Shown: positions 7,544-14,953 of the stretch, piece after piece
Layout of the letters: every line of letters begins with the position of its first letter
Position numbering within the stretch: the first letter of the stretch is position 1
Source of the DNA: CAVSWN01 sp046728115
GTDB taxonomy: Bacteria; Acidobacteriota; Vicinamibacteria; Vicinamibacterales; CAVVIG01
DNA length: 19,607 nucleotides
Assembly (NCBI GenBank): GCA_046728115.1
Contig: JBKPDW010000212.1
Location: forward strand, 1 to 19,607
Reading direction: 5' to 3'
The notes under the pieces: generated by a model
Databases searched by the model: none
Seen by the model: the letters and a program-made list of their open reading frames with translations, nothing else
What the model was told of the DNA's origin: nothing
Made by a program: the position numbers and the translations under genes

Positions 7544-8446
7544 ATGCTGCTCACTCTGGTTGCGGTATTCATCTCGGTCGCGCTCGTCGCTGGCGTGGCG
7601 ACGTCGTCGCTGTTGTCGTCCACGTCCACGGAGCGCAAACGCCTGCGCGCCGTCACGCGTACGCCCGACGACGTACCGTTGCCGGAAGTGCGCACGCTCA
7701 CCCCGGACCCAGTCGGGGCTGGATGGCGAACCGCGACATCCCTTCTGGGGTTGTCGCGCAAAGAGACCGAACGGCTGCGGCAGAAGTTGGCGAGAGCCGG
7801 CCTCGATTTCGCGGCGGGGCCGTTCGTGTACTCGGTGGTGGAACGCATCTTCCCGCTTGTCGCGGGCGCCATACCATTGCTGACCATGCAGTGGGGGCCG
7901 TCGACGTTTTTCGTAGCCGGCGGAGCGGCGATGCTGATGTTCTTCGCACCGGGGATGTACGTCGATCACCGCCTCTCGACGCGGCGCCGCGATATCGAGG
8001 ACGGCCTGCCCGATGCCCTCGACCTTCTCGTCGTTTGTATCGAGGCGGGCTCGGGCCTCGATCAGGCCATCGTCAAGACCAGCGACGAACTGGCCATCGC
8101 GTATCCGATTCTGGCCGACGAGTTGCGCATCCTGACCGCCGAGATCCGGGCCGGCAAACCCCGAATTGACGCCTTCAAGAGCCTCGCCCAACGCACCAAA
8201 GTGGACGATGTTCGGGCGCTGGTGGCCATGCTGGTTCAAACCGATAAGTTCGGTACGAGCATCGGCCAAGCCCTTCGAACCCATGCAGATGTCTCACGCG
8301 ACAAGCGTCGTCAACGTGCCGAAGAAAAGGCCCAGAAGATTGCGGTCAAGCTGGTTTTCCCGCTCGTGCTGTGCTTCTTCCCGGCGTTTTACGTGGTGGT
8401 TCTGGGTCCGGCGATCATTCAATTCGTCCGCACCTTCTCGCGGTAG
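7544..8446 (+). CDS. tadC: Tad inner-membrane platform protein TadC
   Basis: This 300-residue partner of TadB has the same T2SSF architecture. It has an N-terminal helix (LLTLVAVFISVALVAGVAT), a central pair of helices (about 100-145) and the F domain from near residue 150 (IEDGLPDALDLLVVCIEAG). The segment LVAMLVQTDKFGTSIGQAL follows, with a final hydrophobic stretch LVFPLVLCFFPAFYVVVLGP. ATG 7544 lies two bases after the tadB stop with no clear ribosome-binding site, so expression probably depends on coupling to tadB. Confidence 0.94.
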   Translation: MLLTLVAVFISVALVAGVATSSLLSSTSTERKRLRAVTRTPDDVPLPEVRTLTPDPVGAGWRTATSLLGLSRKETERLRQKLARAGLDFAAGPFVYSVVERIFPLVAGAIPLLTMQWGPSTFFVAGGAAMLMFFAPGMYVDHRLSTRRRDIEDGLPDALDLLVVCIEAGSGLDQAIVKTSDELAIAYPILADELRILTAEIRAGKPRIDAFKSLAQRTKVDDVRALVAMLVQTDKFGTSIGQALRTHADVSRDKRRQRAEEKAQKIAVKLVFPLVLCFFPAFYVVVLGPAIIQFVRTFSR

Positions 8447-8469
8447 CGGAACGAACGGAGGAGAGTGGA

Positions 8470-8562
8470 ATGGATACGACGACAGTTGCAATCGGAGTGG
8501 CGTTTCTCGTGGCCCTGGCGCTGTACTTGCTGAAGCGGCGAAGCCGCGTCAACAAGGACTAG
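8470..8562 (+). CDS. 30-residue single-pass membrane peptide in the Tad locus
   Basis: A strong Shine-Dalgarno site, GGAGGAG (8457-8463), lies six bases before ATG 8470. The frame encodes MDTTTVAIGV, a hydrophobic helix (FLVALALYLL) and a basic tail (KRRSRVNKD), then TAG. The stop overlaps the GTG start of tadD by one base. The shape predicts a small inner-membrane peptide with N-out/C-in topology. I recognise no family. Its position between tadC and tadD, its strong ribosome-binding site and its overlap with tadD argue that it is translated. It may serve the platform, or act as a translational lead-in for tadD. Confidence 0.6.
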   Translation: MDTTTVAIGVAFLVALALYLLKRRSRVNKD

Positions 8563-9518
8563 TGCGTCCACGTTGGTGCCAGGTGCTCGGTGCCGGGTGC
8601 CAGGTGCTCGGTGCCAGGCTCCGCGTCTTCGGCATTCTTTTCTTTGCCTTTGCGCTGACCGGTTGCGCGTCGCACGCGCAGCGAGTCGTCGCTGACGACC
8701 AGGCACCCCTCGAAACGTTCATCGCGAAGGTTCGGGAAGCGTCCCTTGCAGCCCGGCCGGCACGAACGAATCAGGCTCCGAGCGTCGAACGGACCGATCC
8801 AGAGCTGTCCGCGGCCAGCGCGGCGTTGGCCGCAGCGCCCACGGCGGAAAACCATCGCCGGATCGCCGAAGTGTACGCGCACCTGGGCGTCCGCGATGCA
8901 GCGTTCGATCAATTCACGACCGCCATTCGTCTCGACCCACGCGACGCGGGCTCGTACGACGGTCTGGCGCGCACCTGGCGCGACTGGGGATTTCCGGATG
9001 TGGGTCTGACGGCCGCGCACCGTGCTATCTATTACGCCCCGAATTCCCCTACACCGATCAACACGCTGGGCACGCTGCTCGTGGACCTCGGGCAGCCCAG
9101 GGCCGCTCGTTCCGCGTTCGAACGGGCCCTCGCGCTCGATCCCGGCGCCATGTACGCCCTCAACAACCTCTGTTACGCACAGGTGCTGGTCGGCGGCGAT
9201 CAGCTGCGTGCCATCGAGCGGTGCCGCAGCGCGGTCGCTGCCGCCCCACAGTCGGCGACCGCCCGAAACAACCTGGGGCTGGCCTACGCGGCCGCCGGCG
9301 ATTTCGCCGCGGCGTCCCGGGAGTTCCAGATATCTGGCGACGCCGCTGCCGAGCGCTACAACATGGGCGTCGCGCTCCTGGCGACCGGCCACTACGACGA
9401 TGCCGCGTCGGCGTTCGACGCCGCGTCCGTCTTGCGCCCCTGGCTCACGATCGCGCGCGACCGCGCACGTCAATCACGCGCGCTCGCTACAGCGCACAGT
9501 TCACCTGGTCTTCGTTGA
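8562..9518 (+). CDS. tadD: TPR lipoprotein TadD
   Basis: From GTG 8562 the product has 318 residues. A hydrophobic stretch (VFGILFFAFALTGC) ends in a lipobox, LTGC, with the lipidated Cys at residue 35. At least four to five TPR-like units follow (AFDQFTTAIRLDP, AARSAFERALALDP, ARNNLGLAYAAAGDFAAAS, DDAASAFDAASVL). TadD proteins act as periplasmic or outer-membrane lipoproteins needed for Flp biogenesis. The start is uncertain: a heptamer array lies inside the first codons and supplies two further in-frame GTGs (8583, 8604). GTG 8604 would give a compact 20-residue signal peptide. No start codon gives a clean signal without the repeat. Confidence 0.88.
   Translation: MRPRWCQVLGAGCQVLGARLRVFGILFFAFALTGCASHAQRVVADDQAPLETFIAKVREASLAARPARTNQAPSVERTDPELSAASAALAAAPTAENHRRIAEVYAHLGVRDAAFDQFTTAIRLDPRDAGSYDGLARTWRDWGFPDVGLTAAHRAIYYAPNSPTPINTLGTLLVDLGQPRAARSAFERALALDPGAMYALNNLCYAQVLVGGDQLRAIERCRSAVAAAPQSATARNNLGLAYAAAGDFAAASREFQISGDAAAERYNMGVALLATGHYDDAASAFDAASVLRPWLTIARDRARQSRALATAHSSPGLR
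8575..8616. repeat. GGTGCC heptamer array at the tadD start region
   Basis: Two copies of a 21-base unit (8575-8595 and 8596-8616) differ only in the last base. Each is itself three 7-base units: GGTGCCA, GGTGCTC, then GGTGCCG or GGTGCCA. This makes six heptamers in all. In the tadD frame it encodes an in-frame repeat (CQVLGAG, CQVLGAR) and creates alternative GTG starts. Confidence 0.9.
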
Positions 9519-9571
9519 ATCTGAAATCCACAATCTGCAATCAACTCTGAAAGCTGCATTCTGAAATCTGA
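9518..9571. repeat. Heptamer array (AATCTGA family) between tadD and the AAA+ ATPase gene
   Basis: Units begin on the last base of the tadD stop: AATCTGA, AATCCAC, AATCTGC, AATCAAC, a five-base TCTGA, AAGCTGC, ATTCTGA and AATCTGA. ATG 9578 follows six bases later, so the array fills nearly the whole intergenic space and replaces any Shine-Dalgarno site. The unit sequence differs from the AGAAGTT family but the 7-base period is the same. Confidence 0.8.
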
Positions 9572-9577
9572 ACTGCC

Positions 9578-10879
9578 ATGAGCTCTTTTGCCGAGACAGT
9601 AACGCCGTCGCGCCCGCTTGCGCCAACCACGCTCGAATCGTCCGGTCTGACCATCGATCTCGTGTCGGACCTCGTGCTCAAGACGTTGCACCGGACGTCG
9701 GAACTGTCCGGCGGCGAGATCGCACGACGACTCGGCCTGTTGTACGCAGTCGTGGCCCCGAGTCTCGACTCGCTGAAGGCCCAGCGCTTCTGCGAGATTG
9801 CCGGAGGTCCGTCACTTGGCGGTCCATCGTTTCGCTACCGGCTGACCGATGCGGGTCACAGGCGCGCGGCCGTCGCATTCGACGCGAACGAGTACGTCGG
9901 CGTTGCGCCGGTCTCGGTGCCGCAGTACCGGCAGTACACGGACGAATTCCGCCGCACCATCTCGCGCACGGTTTCGGCCGAACAGGTCCGTGCGGCATTC
10001 TCGCACCTCATGGTCAGCGACCGCGTGCTGGACGAGATCGGTCCGGCAGTCAATTCCGGCCACTCGATTTTCATGTACGGCCCTCCGGGCAATGGCAAGA
10101 CCGTCATGTCGCGTGCCATCCGGAAGCTGCTGACCGGCACGATCGCCATTCCACACGCCATCGAGTACGCCGGCCAGATCATTCGCTTCTTCGATACGTC
10201 GCTGCACGAGCCGGTTCCGTCTCGAGACGCCGACCGGGATGACATGCAATACGATCGGCGATGGATCGAGTGCCTGCGGCCGATGGTCTCGGTCGGTGGC
10301 GAACTGACGCTCGATGCTTTGTCGTTGGTCCACAACCCGCACAGCGGAACGTATCGTGCGCCGGTGCAGACGCTGGCCAACGGCGGTGTGCTGCTCGTGG
10401 ACGAGTTCGGACGCCAGCGTTGTCATCCGCGGGATCTCTTGAACTGGTGGATGGTACCGCTCGAGTCGGGTTACGAAACGCTCTCGCTGCAGTCCGGCGA
10501 AAAGATCGAAATGCCCTTCTTTCCGCTCGTGATCTTCTCGACGAACCTCCGTCCCTCCGAGCTCGTGGACGAAGCGTTCCTGCGCCGGATCCAGTACAAG
10601 ATTTACGCGGAGAGCCCGACACCCGCGGATTTCGTGCGCATTTTCGAGATCGCGTGCGATGAACGCGGCATCCCGTTCGAACCGTCGATTGTCGAGCATC
10701 TGCTCGAGCACTTTTATCGGCAACATAAGATCGAGCTTCGGGGATGCCAGCCTCGCGATCTCATCAACCAGGCGCTCGCGCTGGCAAGCTACCGCGGCGA
10801 GCCTCGCCGGCTGACGGCCACGCTGCTCGACGAGGCGTGCCACAGCTACTTCATCGACGACCACGAGTCGAAAAGTTAA
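9578..10879 (+). CDS. AAA+ ATPase with N-terminal winged-helix-like domain
   Basis: The protein has 433 residues. Residues about 25-95 look like a winged helix (LTIDLVSDLVLKTLHRTSEL, GGEIARRLGLLYAVVAPSLD, FRYRLTDAGHRRA). The AAA+ core follows, with Walker A GPPGNGKTV (about 168-176), Walker B GGVLLVDEFGRQ (about 269-280), a sensor-1-like FSTNLRPSEL and a candidate arginine finger in FLRRIQYK. It resembles MoxR-like chaperone ATPases, though I cannot assign a subfamily. It directly follows tadD and precedes an exported VWA protein, so a role in Tad assembly or secretion control is an inference. No Shine-Dalgarno site is visible before ATG 9578, where a heptamer array abuts the start. The winged helix might instead bind DNA. 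Confidence 0.8.
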   Translation: MSSFAETVTPSRPLAPTTLESSGLTIDLVSDLVLKTLHRTSELSGGEIARRLGLLYAVVAPSLDSLKAQRFCEIAGGPSLGGPSFRYRLTDAGHRRAAVAFDANEYVGVAPVSVPQYRQYTDEFRRTISRTVSAEQVRAAFSHLMVSDRVLDEIGPAVNSGHSIFMYGPPGNGKTVMSRAIRKLLTGTIAIPHAIEYAGQIIRFFDTSLHEPVPSRDADRDDMQYDRRWIECLRPMVSVGGELTLDALSLVHNPHSGTYRAPVQTLANGGVLLVDEFGRQRCHPRDLLNWWMVPLESGYETLSLQSGEKIEMPFFPLVIFSTNLRPSELVDEAFLRRIQYKIYAESPTPADFVRIFEIACDERGIPFEPSIVEHLLEHFYRQHKIELRGCQPRDLINQALALASYRGEPRRLTATLLDEACHSYFIDDHESKS

Positions 10880-10911
10880 AAGTTAAAAGTTAGAAGTTAA
10901 AAGTTGAAGTT
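10871..10911. repeat. Heptamer array (AAAAGTT family) overlapping the AAA+ gene stop
   Basis: AAAAGTT three times, AGAAGTT, AAAAGTT and a six-base GAAGTT run from 10871 through the TAA stop (10877-10879). The last sense codons of the ATPase gene (AAA AGT) are therefore part of the array. An inverted array of the same family lies at 11044-11078. Between them (10912-11043) I see no gene and no convincing promoter. Confidence 0.9.
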
Positions 10912-11043
10912 CCGAACTCAAGAGTAGAGGTTCGAAAGAATCATTTAAGTTAAGAATTCTAAGTTCGAGCCGACTCCACCGGTGCCGTGTTCGTGACAAA
11001 ATCGACGTCAGGCTTCAACCTCTAAGTCATGATTTTGGCTTGT

Positions 11044-11078
11044 AACTCTTGAGTTTTAACTTTTAACTTTTAACTTCT
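11044..11078. repeat. Inverted heptamer array just before the VWA gene
   Basis: AACTCTT, GAGTTTT, AACTTTT, AACTTTT and AACTTCT run to seven bases before ATG 11086. The units are the reverse complement of those at 10871-10911, so the two arrays form long inverted arms around about 130 bases. No Shine-Dalgarno site is present. Confidence 0.88.
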
Positions 11079-11085
11079 CACTTTA

Positions 11086-13056
11086 ATGAGGGGCCGAACG
11101 CTTGTCGCCGTCGCCCTGGCCGGGGCGATTCTGAGCTGGCCGCAGGCGCGGGGCGTCGGCGCCGATGCGCCGCTGACCGTCCATATCACGTCGCCGCTCG
11201 GCCGCACCGGCACGGCCGGCGCAGTCCGGATCGTCGCGCGCATTCAGGTGCCCCAGGGCGCGACGCTCGCGCCCGTGAAATTCCTGATCGACGGCGTCTT
11301 GTATCAGACCAAGCCGGACGGCCCACCATATGTAGTCGAGTGGTTCGACGACAACCCGTTCGAGCGGCGCGAAATCAGGGTCGAAGCGGAAGATTCCGCC
11401 GGACACACGGCGGGTGACACGATCGTCCTCGACCCGTTCGAGGTCACCGACACCACCGAAGTGTTCGGTGTCGTCCTCGATGCCTCGGTTCGCGACAAAA
11501 CAGGGCGTTTCATCTCCGGCCTCTTGCCCGATCACTTCACGGTGATCGAAGACAACGTGCCGCAGAAGCTTCAGCTGGTCAACCAGGAGACGGTGCCGGC
11601 GGTGTTCGTCCTGCTGGTGGACAGCAGTCAGAGCATGTCCCGCAATTTCGATTTCGTCCGTCAGGCGGCCGGACGGCTCGTCTCGTACCTGAAGCCGAAA
11701 GATCGCGTGATCGTCGCCCCGTTTTCAAAGGAGCTCGGCGCATTGACCGGTCCGACCGACGACAAGGAGACGATCGTCAGCGCCATCGGCGCCGCTCGCG
11801 CCGGAGGCGGGACGGCGATTTTCGACAGCCTGGCTCGGGTCTCGGATCGAATTGCGCCCGAGAGCGGGCGCCACGCGATCATCCTCATCACCGACGGCTA
11901 CGACGAGAACAGCTTGGAGCAGTTCGACGACGCAGTGGAAGCGGTCAAAAGGGCGCGAGCGACGGTGTACGCGGTCGGAATCGGTGGAGTCGCCGGGATC
12001 TCGCTGAGAGGGGAGCGCCAGTTGAAGCAGCTCACCGCCGAAACAGGCGGGCGTCTGTTCATGCCGCTGCGGCCCGAGGATCTCGGGCACGTGTACGAAC
12101 AGCTAGCCGCCGACGCGCAGACCCGTTACGTGCTTTCCTACACGCCGACCAACCAGACGCAGGATGGATCGTTCAGGCAGGTGTCCGTGACCGCCAAGAC
12201 CGCGCTGGGCGATCAGTTCAACGTGTTGACGCGGGACGGGTACTACGCACCGAAAGCGCCCCCTGTGAAACCGCTGCTCGAGTTCACCGTGACCGACGAG
12301 AACCAGGAGTACATCGACGTCACGCGCGACGACCTCGTCGTCGTCGAAGACGGTGTGGAGCAGACGATCGAGACGTTTCAGATTGCGGTGGATCCGATCC
12401 AGATCGTCCTGACGCTCGACGAAAGCGGAAGCATGCGGCGGGTCGTGGACGTCGTGAAAGACGCGGCGCGCGAGTTCGTGCAGGCGCTCGAGGCGCGGGA
12501 TCCGCTTGCGCTCATCACGTTTTCCGACAAGGCGCTTTTCGCACACGATCTCTCGACGGTGCGCGAGTGGAGCTTCGACGCGATCGACAAGTACCAGGCG
12601 CTTGGCGGGACGGCTCTCTACGATGCGCTGTACAACTCGGTGATGCGGCTCAAGTCGGTGAAGGGCCGTCGCGCCGTGGTGATCCTCACCGACGGCCGCG
12701 ACGAGAACAATCCCGGCACCGGTCCCGGCAGCACGCATACGCTGGACGATGTGGTCGCGCGCGTGAAGGAAGTGGACGCGGCCATCTATCCGATCGGTCT
12801 CGGATCGAGGGTCGATCGGCCATTTCTCGAAAAGCTGGCAGACATGTCAGGCGGCCGCGCGTATTTTCCCGAAGACGCATCGTCGCTCGCAGGGGAGTAT
12901 CGGGGCATCATCGAGAACCTTCGCCGGCGGTACGTGCTCGGCTATGCATCCACGAATCCGAAGCGTGACGGCGCGTGGCGCGCGGTGGAGATCAAGGGCC
13001 GAACCGGCACGCTGCACGTCAGGAGCCGCGGAGGATATTTTGCGCCCGAGCGCTGA
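11086..13056 (+). CDS. Exported protein with Ig-like domain and two tandem VWFA-related domains
   Basis: The protein has 656 residues. A signal peptide (MRGRTLVAVALAGAIL) probably ends at VGA near residue 26. An Ig-like beta domain covers about 28-115 (VKFLIDGVLYQTKPDGPPYV). Two VWFA-related units follow (about 120-388 and 393-656). Both keep a full MIDAS: D179-S-S-Q-S with T243 and D270, and D445-E-S-G-S with T509 and D536. The spacings are identical (64 and 91 residues), so this is an internal duplication. Each unit ends alike (RYVLSYTPTN/RYVLGYASTN and DGYYAPK/GGYFAPE). The class is abundant in Acidobacteriota. Metal-dependent adhesion or complex assembly outside the cytoplasm is likely. 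TadG proteins also carry VWA domains, so this may replace TadG, but it has no TadE-like N-terminus. Confidence 0.87.
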   Translation: MRGRTLVAVALAGAILSWPQARGVGADAPLTVHITSPLGRTGTAGAVRIVARIQVPQGATLAPVKFLIDGVLYQTKPDGPPYVVEWFDDNPFERREIRVEAEDSAGHTAGDTIVLDPFEVTDTTEVFGVVLDASVRDKTGRFISGLLPDHFTVIEDNVPQKLQLVNQETVPAVFVLLVDSSQSMSRNFDFVRQAAGRLVSYLKPKDRVIVAPFSKELGALTGPTDDKETIVSAIGAARAGGGTAIFDSLARVSDRIAPESGRHAIILITDGYDENSLEQFDDAVEAVKRARATVYAVGIGGVAGISLRGERQLKQLTAETGGRLFMPLRPEDLGHVYEQLAADAQTRYVLSYTPTNQTQDGSFRQVSVTAKTALGDQFNVLTRDGYYAPKAPPVKPLLEFTVTDENQEYIDVTRDDLVVVEDGVEQTIETFQIAVDPIQIVLTLDESGSMRRVVDVVKDAAREFVQALEARDPLALITFSDKALFAHDLSTVREWSFDAIDKYQALGGTALYDALYNSVMRLKSVKGRRAVVILTDGRDENNPGTGPGSTHTLDDVVARVKEVDAAIYPIGLGSRVDRPFLEKLADMSGGRAYFPEDASSLAGEYRGIIENLRRRYVLGYASTNPKRDGAWRAVEIKGRTGTLHVRSRGGYFAPER

Positions 13057-14545
13057 CTCGGAGGTTGCCATCATCGGCGCCGGCCCTGCGGGGCTCACCG
13101 CGGCATACAGCCTCGCGAAGAACGGCGTTCGCGTCACCGTCCTCGAGTCGGATCCCGAATACGTCGGCGGCATCGCCCGCACGGCGCGATACAAGGGCTA
13201 CTACTTCGACATCGGCGGCCACCGCTTCTTCTCGAAGTCGAAGGACGTCGAGGATCTCTGGAGCGAACTCCTGCCGAACGACATGCTCGATCGGCCGCGG
13301 CTGTCGCGCATTTTCTACAGCGGCAAGTTCTACTCGTATCCACTGAAGCCGATCGAGGCGCTGATGCGCCTGGGCGTGATCGAGTCCACGCGCTGCGTGC
13401 TGTCGTACGCCGTTGCGCGTGCCTTCCCGGTCAGAAATCCCCGCAGCTTCGAAGACTGGGTGAGCAACCAGTTCGGCCGGCGCCTGTTCGACATCTTCTT
13501 CAAGACCTACACCGAGAAGGTGTGGGGGATGAGCTGCAAGGAGATTTCCGCCGATTGGGCCGCGCAGCGCATCAAAGGCTTGTCGCTGACGAGTGCCGTA
13601 TTGAACGCGCTGGCGCCGAAACGAACGTCCAGTGATCGCAGTCAGGTCGTGAAGACGCTCATCGACACGTTTCGCTACCCGCGGCGAGGTCCCGGCATGA
13701 TGTGGGAAGCCGCCGCCGATCGTGTCCGAGCGCTGGGCGGGGAAGTGCGCCTGGGCACGAGAGTAGTCGGCTGCCGGCTGGACGCGGGCACGGGCCGCTG
13801 GATCCTGTCCCTCGACACGCAGGCTCCCGCTCCTCCCGCCGCCCTCGAGTGCGATCACGTGATTTCATCCGCGCCGATTCGGGAGTTGGTGGCGGGTCTC
13901 GAGCCGCCGATGTCGGAGGCCAGCCGCGCGGCGGCAAACTCGCTGCGATACCGCGACTTCTTGACGGTGGTCCTCATCCTCAAAGATCGCGCCCACGTGA
14001 AGGACAACTGGATTTATGTGCACGATCCGGGTGTCCGTGTGGGTCGCGTGCAGAATTTCAAGTCGTGGTCGCCCGAGATGGTGCCGGATCCCGCAATGGC
14101 GTGCTATGGCCTCGAATACTTCTGCTTTGAACACGACGAGGTTTGGGACGCTCCCGACGCGGACCTCATCGCCCTCGGGCGCCGCGAAATCGCCATGATC
14201 GGTCTGGCGCGCGAGGAAGACATCGTCGACGGCTGCGTCGTGCGTCAGCGCAAGGCGTATCCGGTCTACGACGACGAGTACGCGCGCAACGTGGCGACAA
14301 TCCGGGACGAGCTGGCACAAAGGTATCCTCGGTTGCACCTCGTCGGACGCAACGGGATGCACAAGTACAACAACCAGGACCACGCCATGATGACGGCGAT
14401 GCTGGTCGCCCGAAACATCCTGGCGGGCGAGAATGTCTACGATGTGTGGCGGGTCAATCAGGACGCCGAATACCACGAGTCGGGCGAAGCTGGCGAGCAG
14501 ACGGGCGCCACCGGCCTGAGGATGGTTCCAACGCGCGTCCGCTGA
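13040..14545 (+). CDS. FAD-dependent oxidoreductase, UDP-galactopyranose-mutase/protoporphyrinogen-oxidase-like
   Basis: The protein has 501 residues from TTG 13040, with GGAGG at 13030-13034. This start overlaps the VWA gene by 17 bases and suggests translational coupling. The N-terminus is a Rossmann FAD site, VAIIGAGPAGLTAAYSL (residues 9-25), with the second-strand acid in VTVLESDPEYVGG. A motif seen in UGM-like amine oxidases follows (YYFDIGGHRFFSKSKDVEDL and FYSGKFYSYPLKP). The C-terminus carries the family's FAD-binding end (LHLVGRNGMHKYNNQDHAM). Relatives often sit near polysaccharide genes and may act on nucleotide sugars or polyprenyl-linked substrates. The substrate cannot be read from sequence. 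An upstream in-frame start (12944) lies inside the VWA gene and adds unrelated residues. Confidence 0.85.
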   Translation: MRPSADSEVAIIGAGPAGLTAAYSLAKNGVRVTVLESDPEYVGGIARTARYKGYYFDIGGHRFFSKSKDVEDLWSELLPNDMLDRPRLSRIFYSGKFYSYPLKPIEALMRLGVIESTRCVLSYAVARAFPVRNPRSFEDWVSNQFGRRLFDIFFKTYTEKVWGMSCKEISADWAAQRIKGLSLTSAVLNALAPKRTSSDRSQVVKTLIDTFRYPRRGPGMMWEAAADRVRALGGEVRLGTRVVGCRLDAGTGRWILSLDTQAPAPPAALECDHVISSAPIRELVAGLEPPMSEASRAAANSLRYRDFLTVVLILKDRAHVKDNWIYVHDPGVRVGRVQNFKSWSPEMVPDPAMACYGLEYFCFEHDEVWDAPDADLIALGRREIAMIGLAREEDIVDGCVVRQRKAYPVYDDEYARNVATIRDELAQRYPRLHLVGRNGMHKYNNQDHAMMTAMLVARNILAGENVYDVWRVNQDAEYHESGEAGEQTGATGLRMVPTRVR

Positions 14546-14578
14546 GTCGCCTGGCTTCCCACGGGACGATCCGCTTAC

Positions 14579-14614
14579 GTCGGACTAAAGTCCCATCCCC
14601 CCTGGACTACCGAC
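14579..14614. repeat. REP-like palindromic element after the oxidoreductase gene
   Basis: GTCGG (14579-14583) pairs with CCGAC (14610-14614), and AGTCC (14589-14593) with GGACT (14604-14608). GGACTAAAGTCC (14582-14593) is itself a near-perfect palindrome. This resembles dispersed GGACT/AGTCC palindromes in noncoding DNA, though I cannot test copy number. It could act as a structured 3' end for the upstream message. No T-run follows directly. Confidence 0.4.
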
Positions 14615-14692
14615 ATATTTACACAGTTGACTCAGCTGTATATTTTAACAGTAGTCTATTTTTCGTCTCGGCGTTACCGAGGTAGGCGGCTC

Positions 14693-14938
14693 ATGAATTC
14701 AGATGTCTCGCTGACGACTTCGTTCGCAGCGGTGCCAATTCCCAAGTGGTCGTTGCGCGGCGATGGGCACGTGATTGCCGCTTCGATTATTGAAGACTCC
14801 CCAAACGTGGAGGCCCGCATCCTGCTTGACGGACGTTTGCTCTATCGTAGTCGCCACAATTCTCGCGCCGCCGCCGAGCAGGAGCTCGTGGCGCTTCGCG
14901 GGCACTGGGCCCGCGAAGGGTGGATTGATACGGTCTAG
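14693..14938 (+). CDS. Small conserved-looking protein of unknown function
   Basis: The 81-residue protein starts at ATG 14693, with GAGG at 14679-14682. It has no signal peptide or membrane helix. The C-terminal half predicts a beta-hairpin and helix (ARILLDGRLLYRSRHNSRAA, then EQELVALRGHWAREGW). I do not recognise a family. Just upstream, an AT-rich patch (about 14615-14670) carries TTGACT at 14627, a possible -35, but no -10 at proper spacing convinces me. The gene is followed 15 bases later by the zinc-ribbon gene, so the two are probably cotranscribed. Confidence 0.65.
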   Translation: MNSDVSLTTSFAAVPIPKWSLRGDGHVIAASIIEDSPNVEARILLDGRLLYRSRHNSRAAAEQELVALRGHWAREGWIDTV

Positions 14939-14953
14939 CCCCCGAGGGTGCAC

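Noticed and set aside
8559..9473. Minus-strand open frame of 304 codons opposite tadD
   Set aside because: Shadow of the TPR coding pattern. The product is rich in Arg, Gly and Val without motifs, and there is no supporting ribosome-binding site or neighbour.
9812..10864. Minus-strand open frame of 350 codons opposite the AAA+ ATPase gene
   Set aside because: Walker A and B motifs lie on the plus strand, and the reverse frame has no family features.
14627..14657. Promoter for the 81-residue protein gene (TTGACT plus an AT-rich patch)
   Set aside because: No -10 hexamer falls at 16-18 bases. TAGTCT at 19 bases is weak, so I do not list it as a feature.
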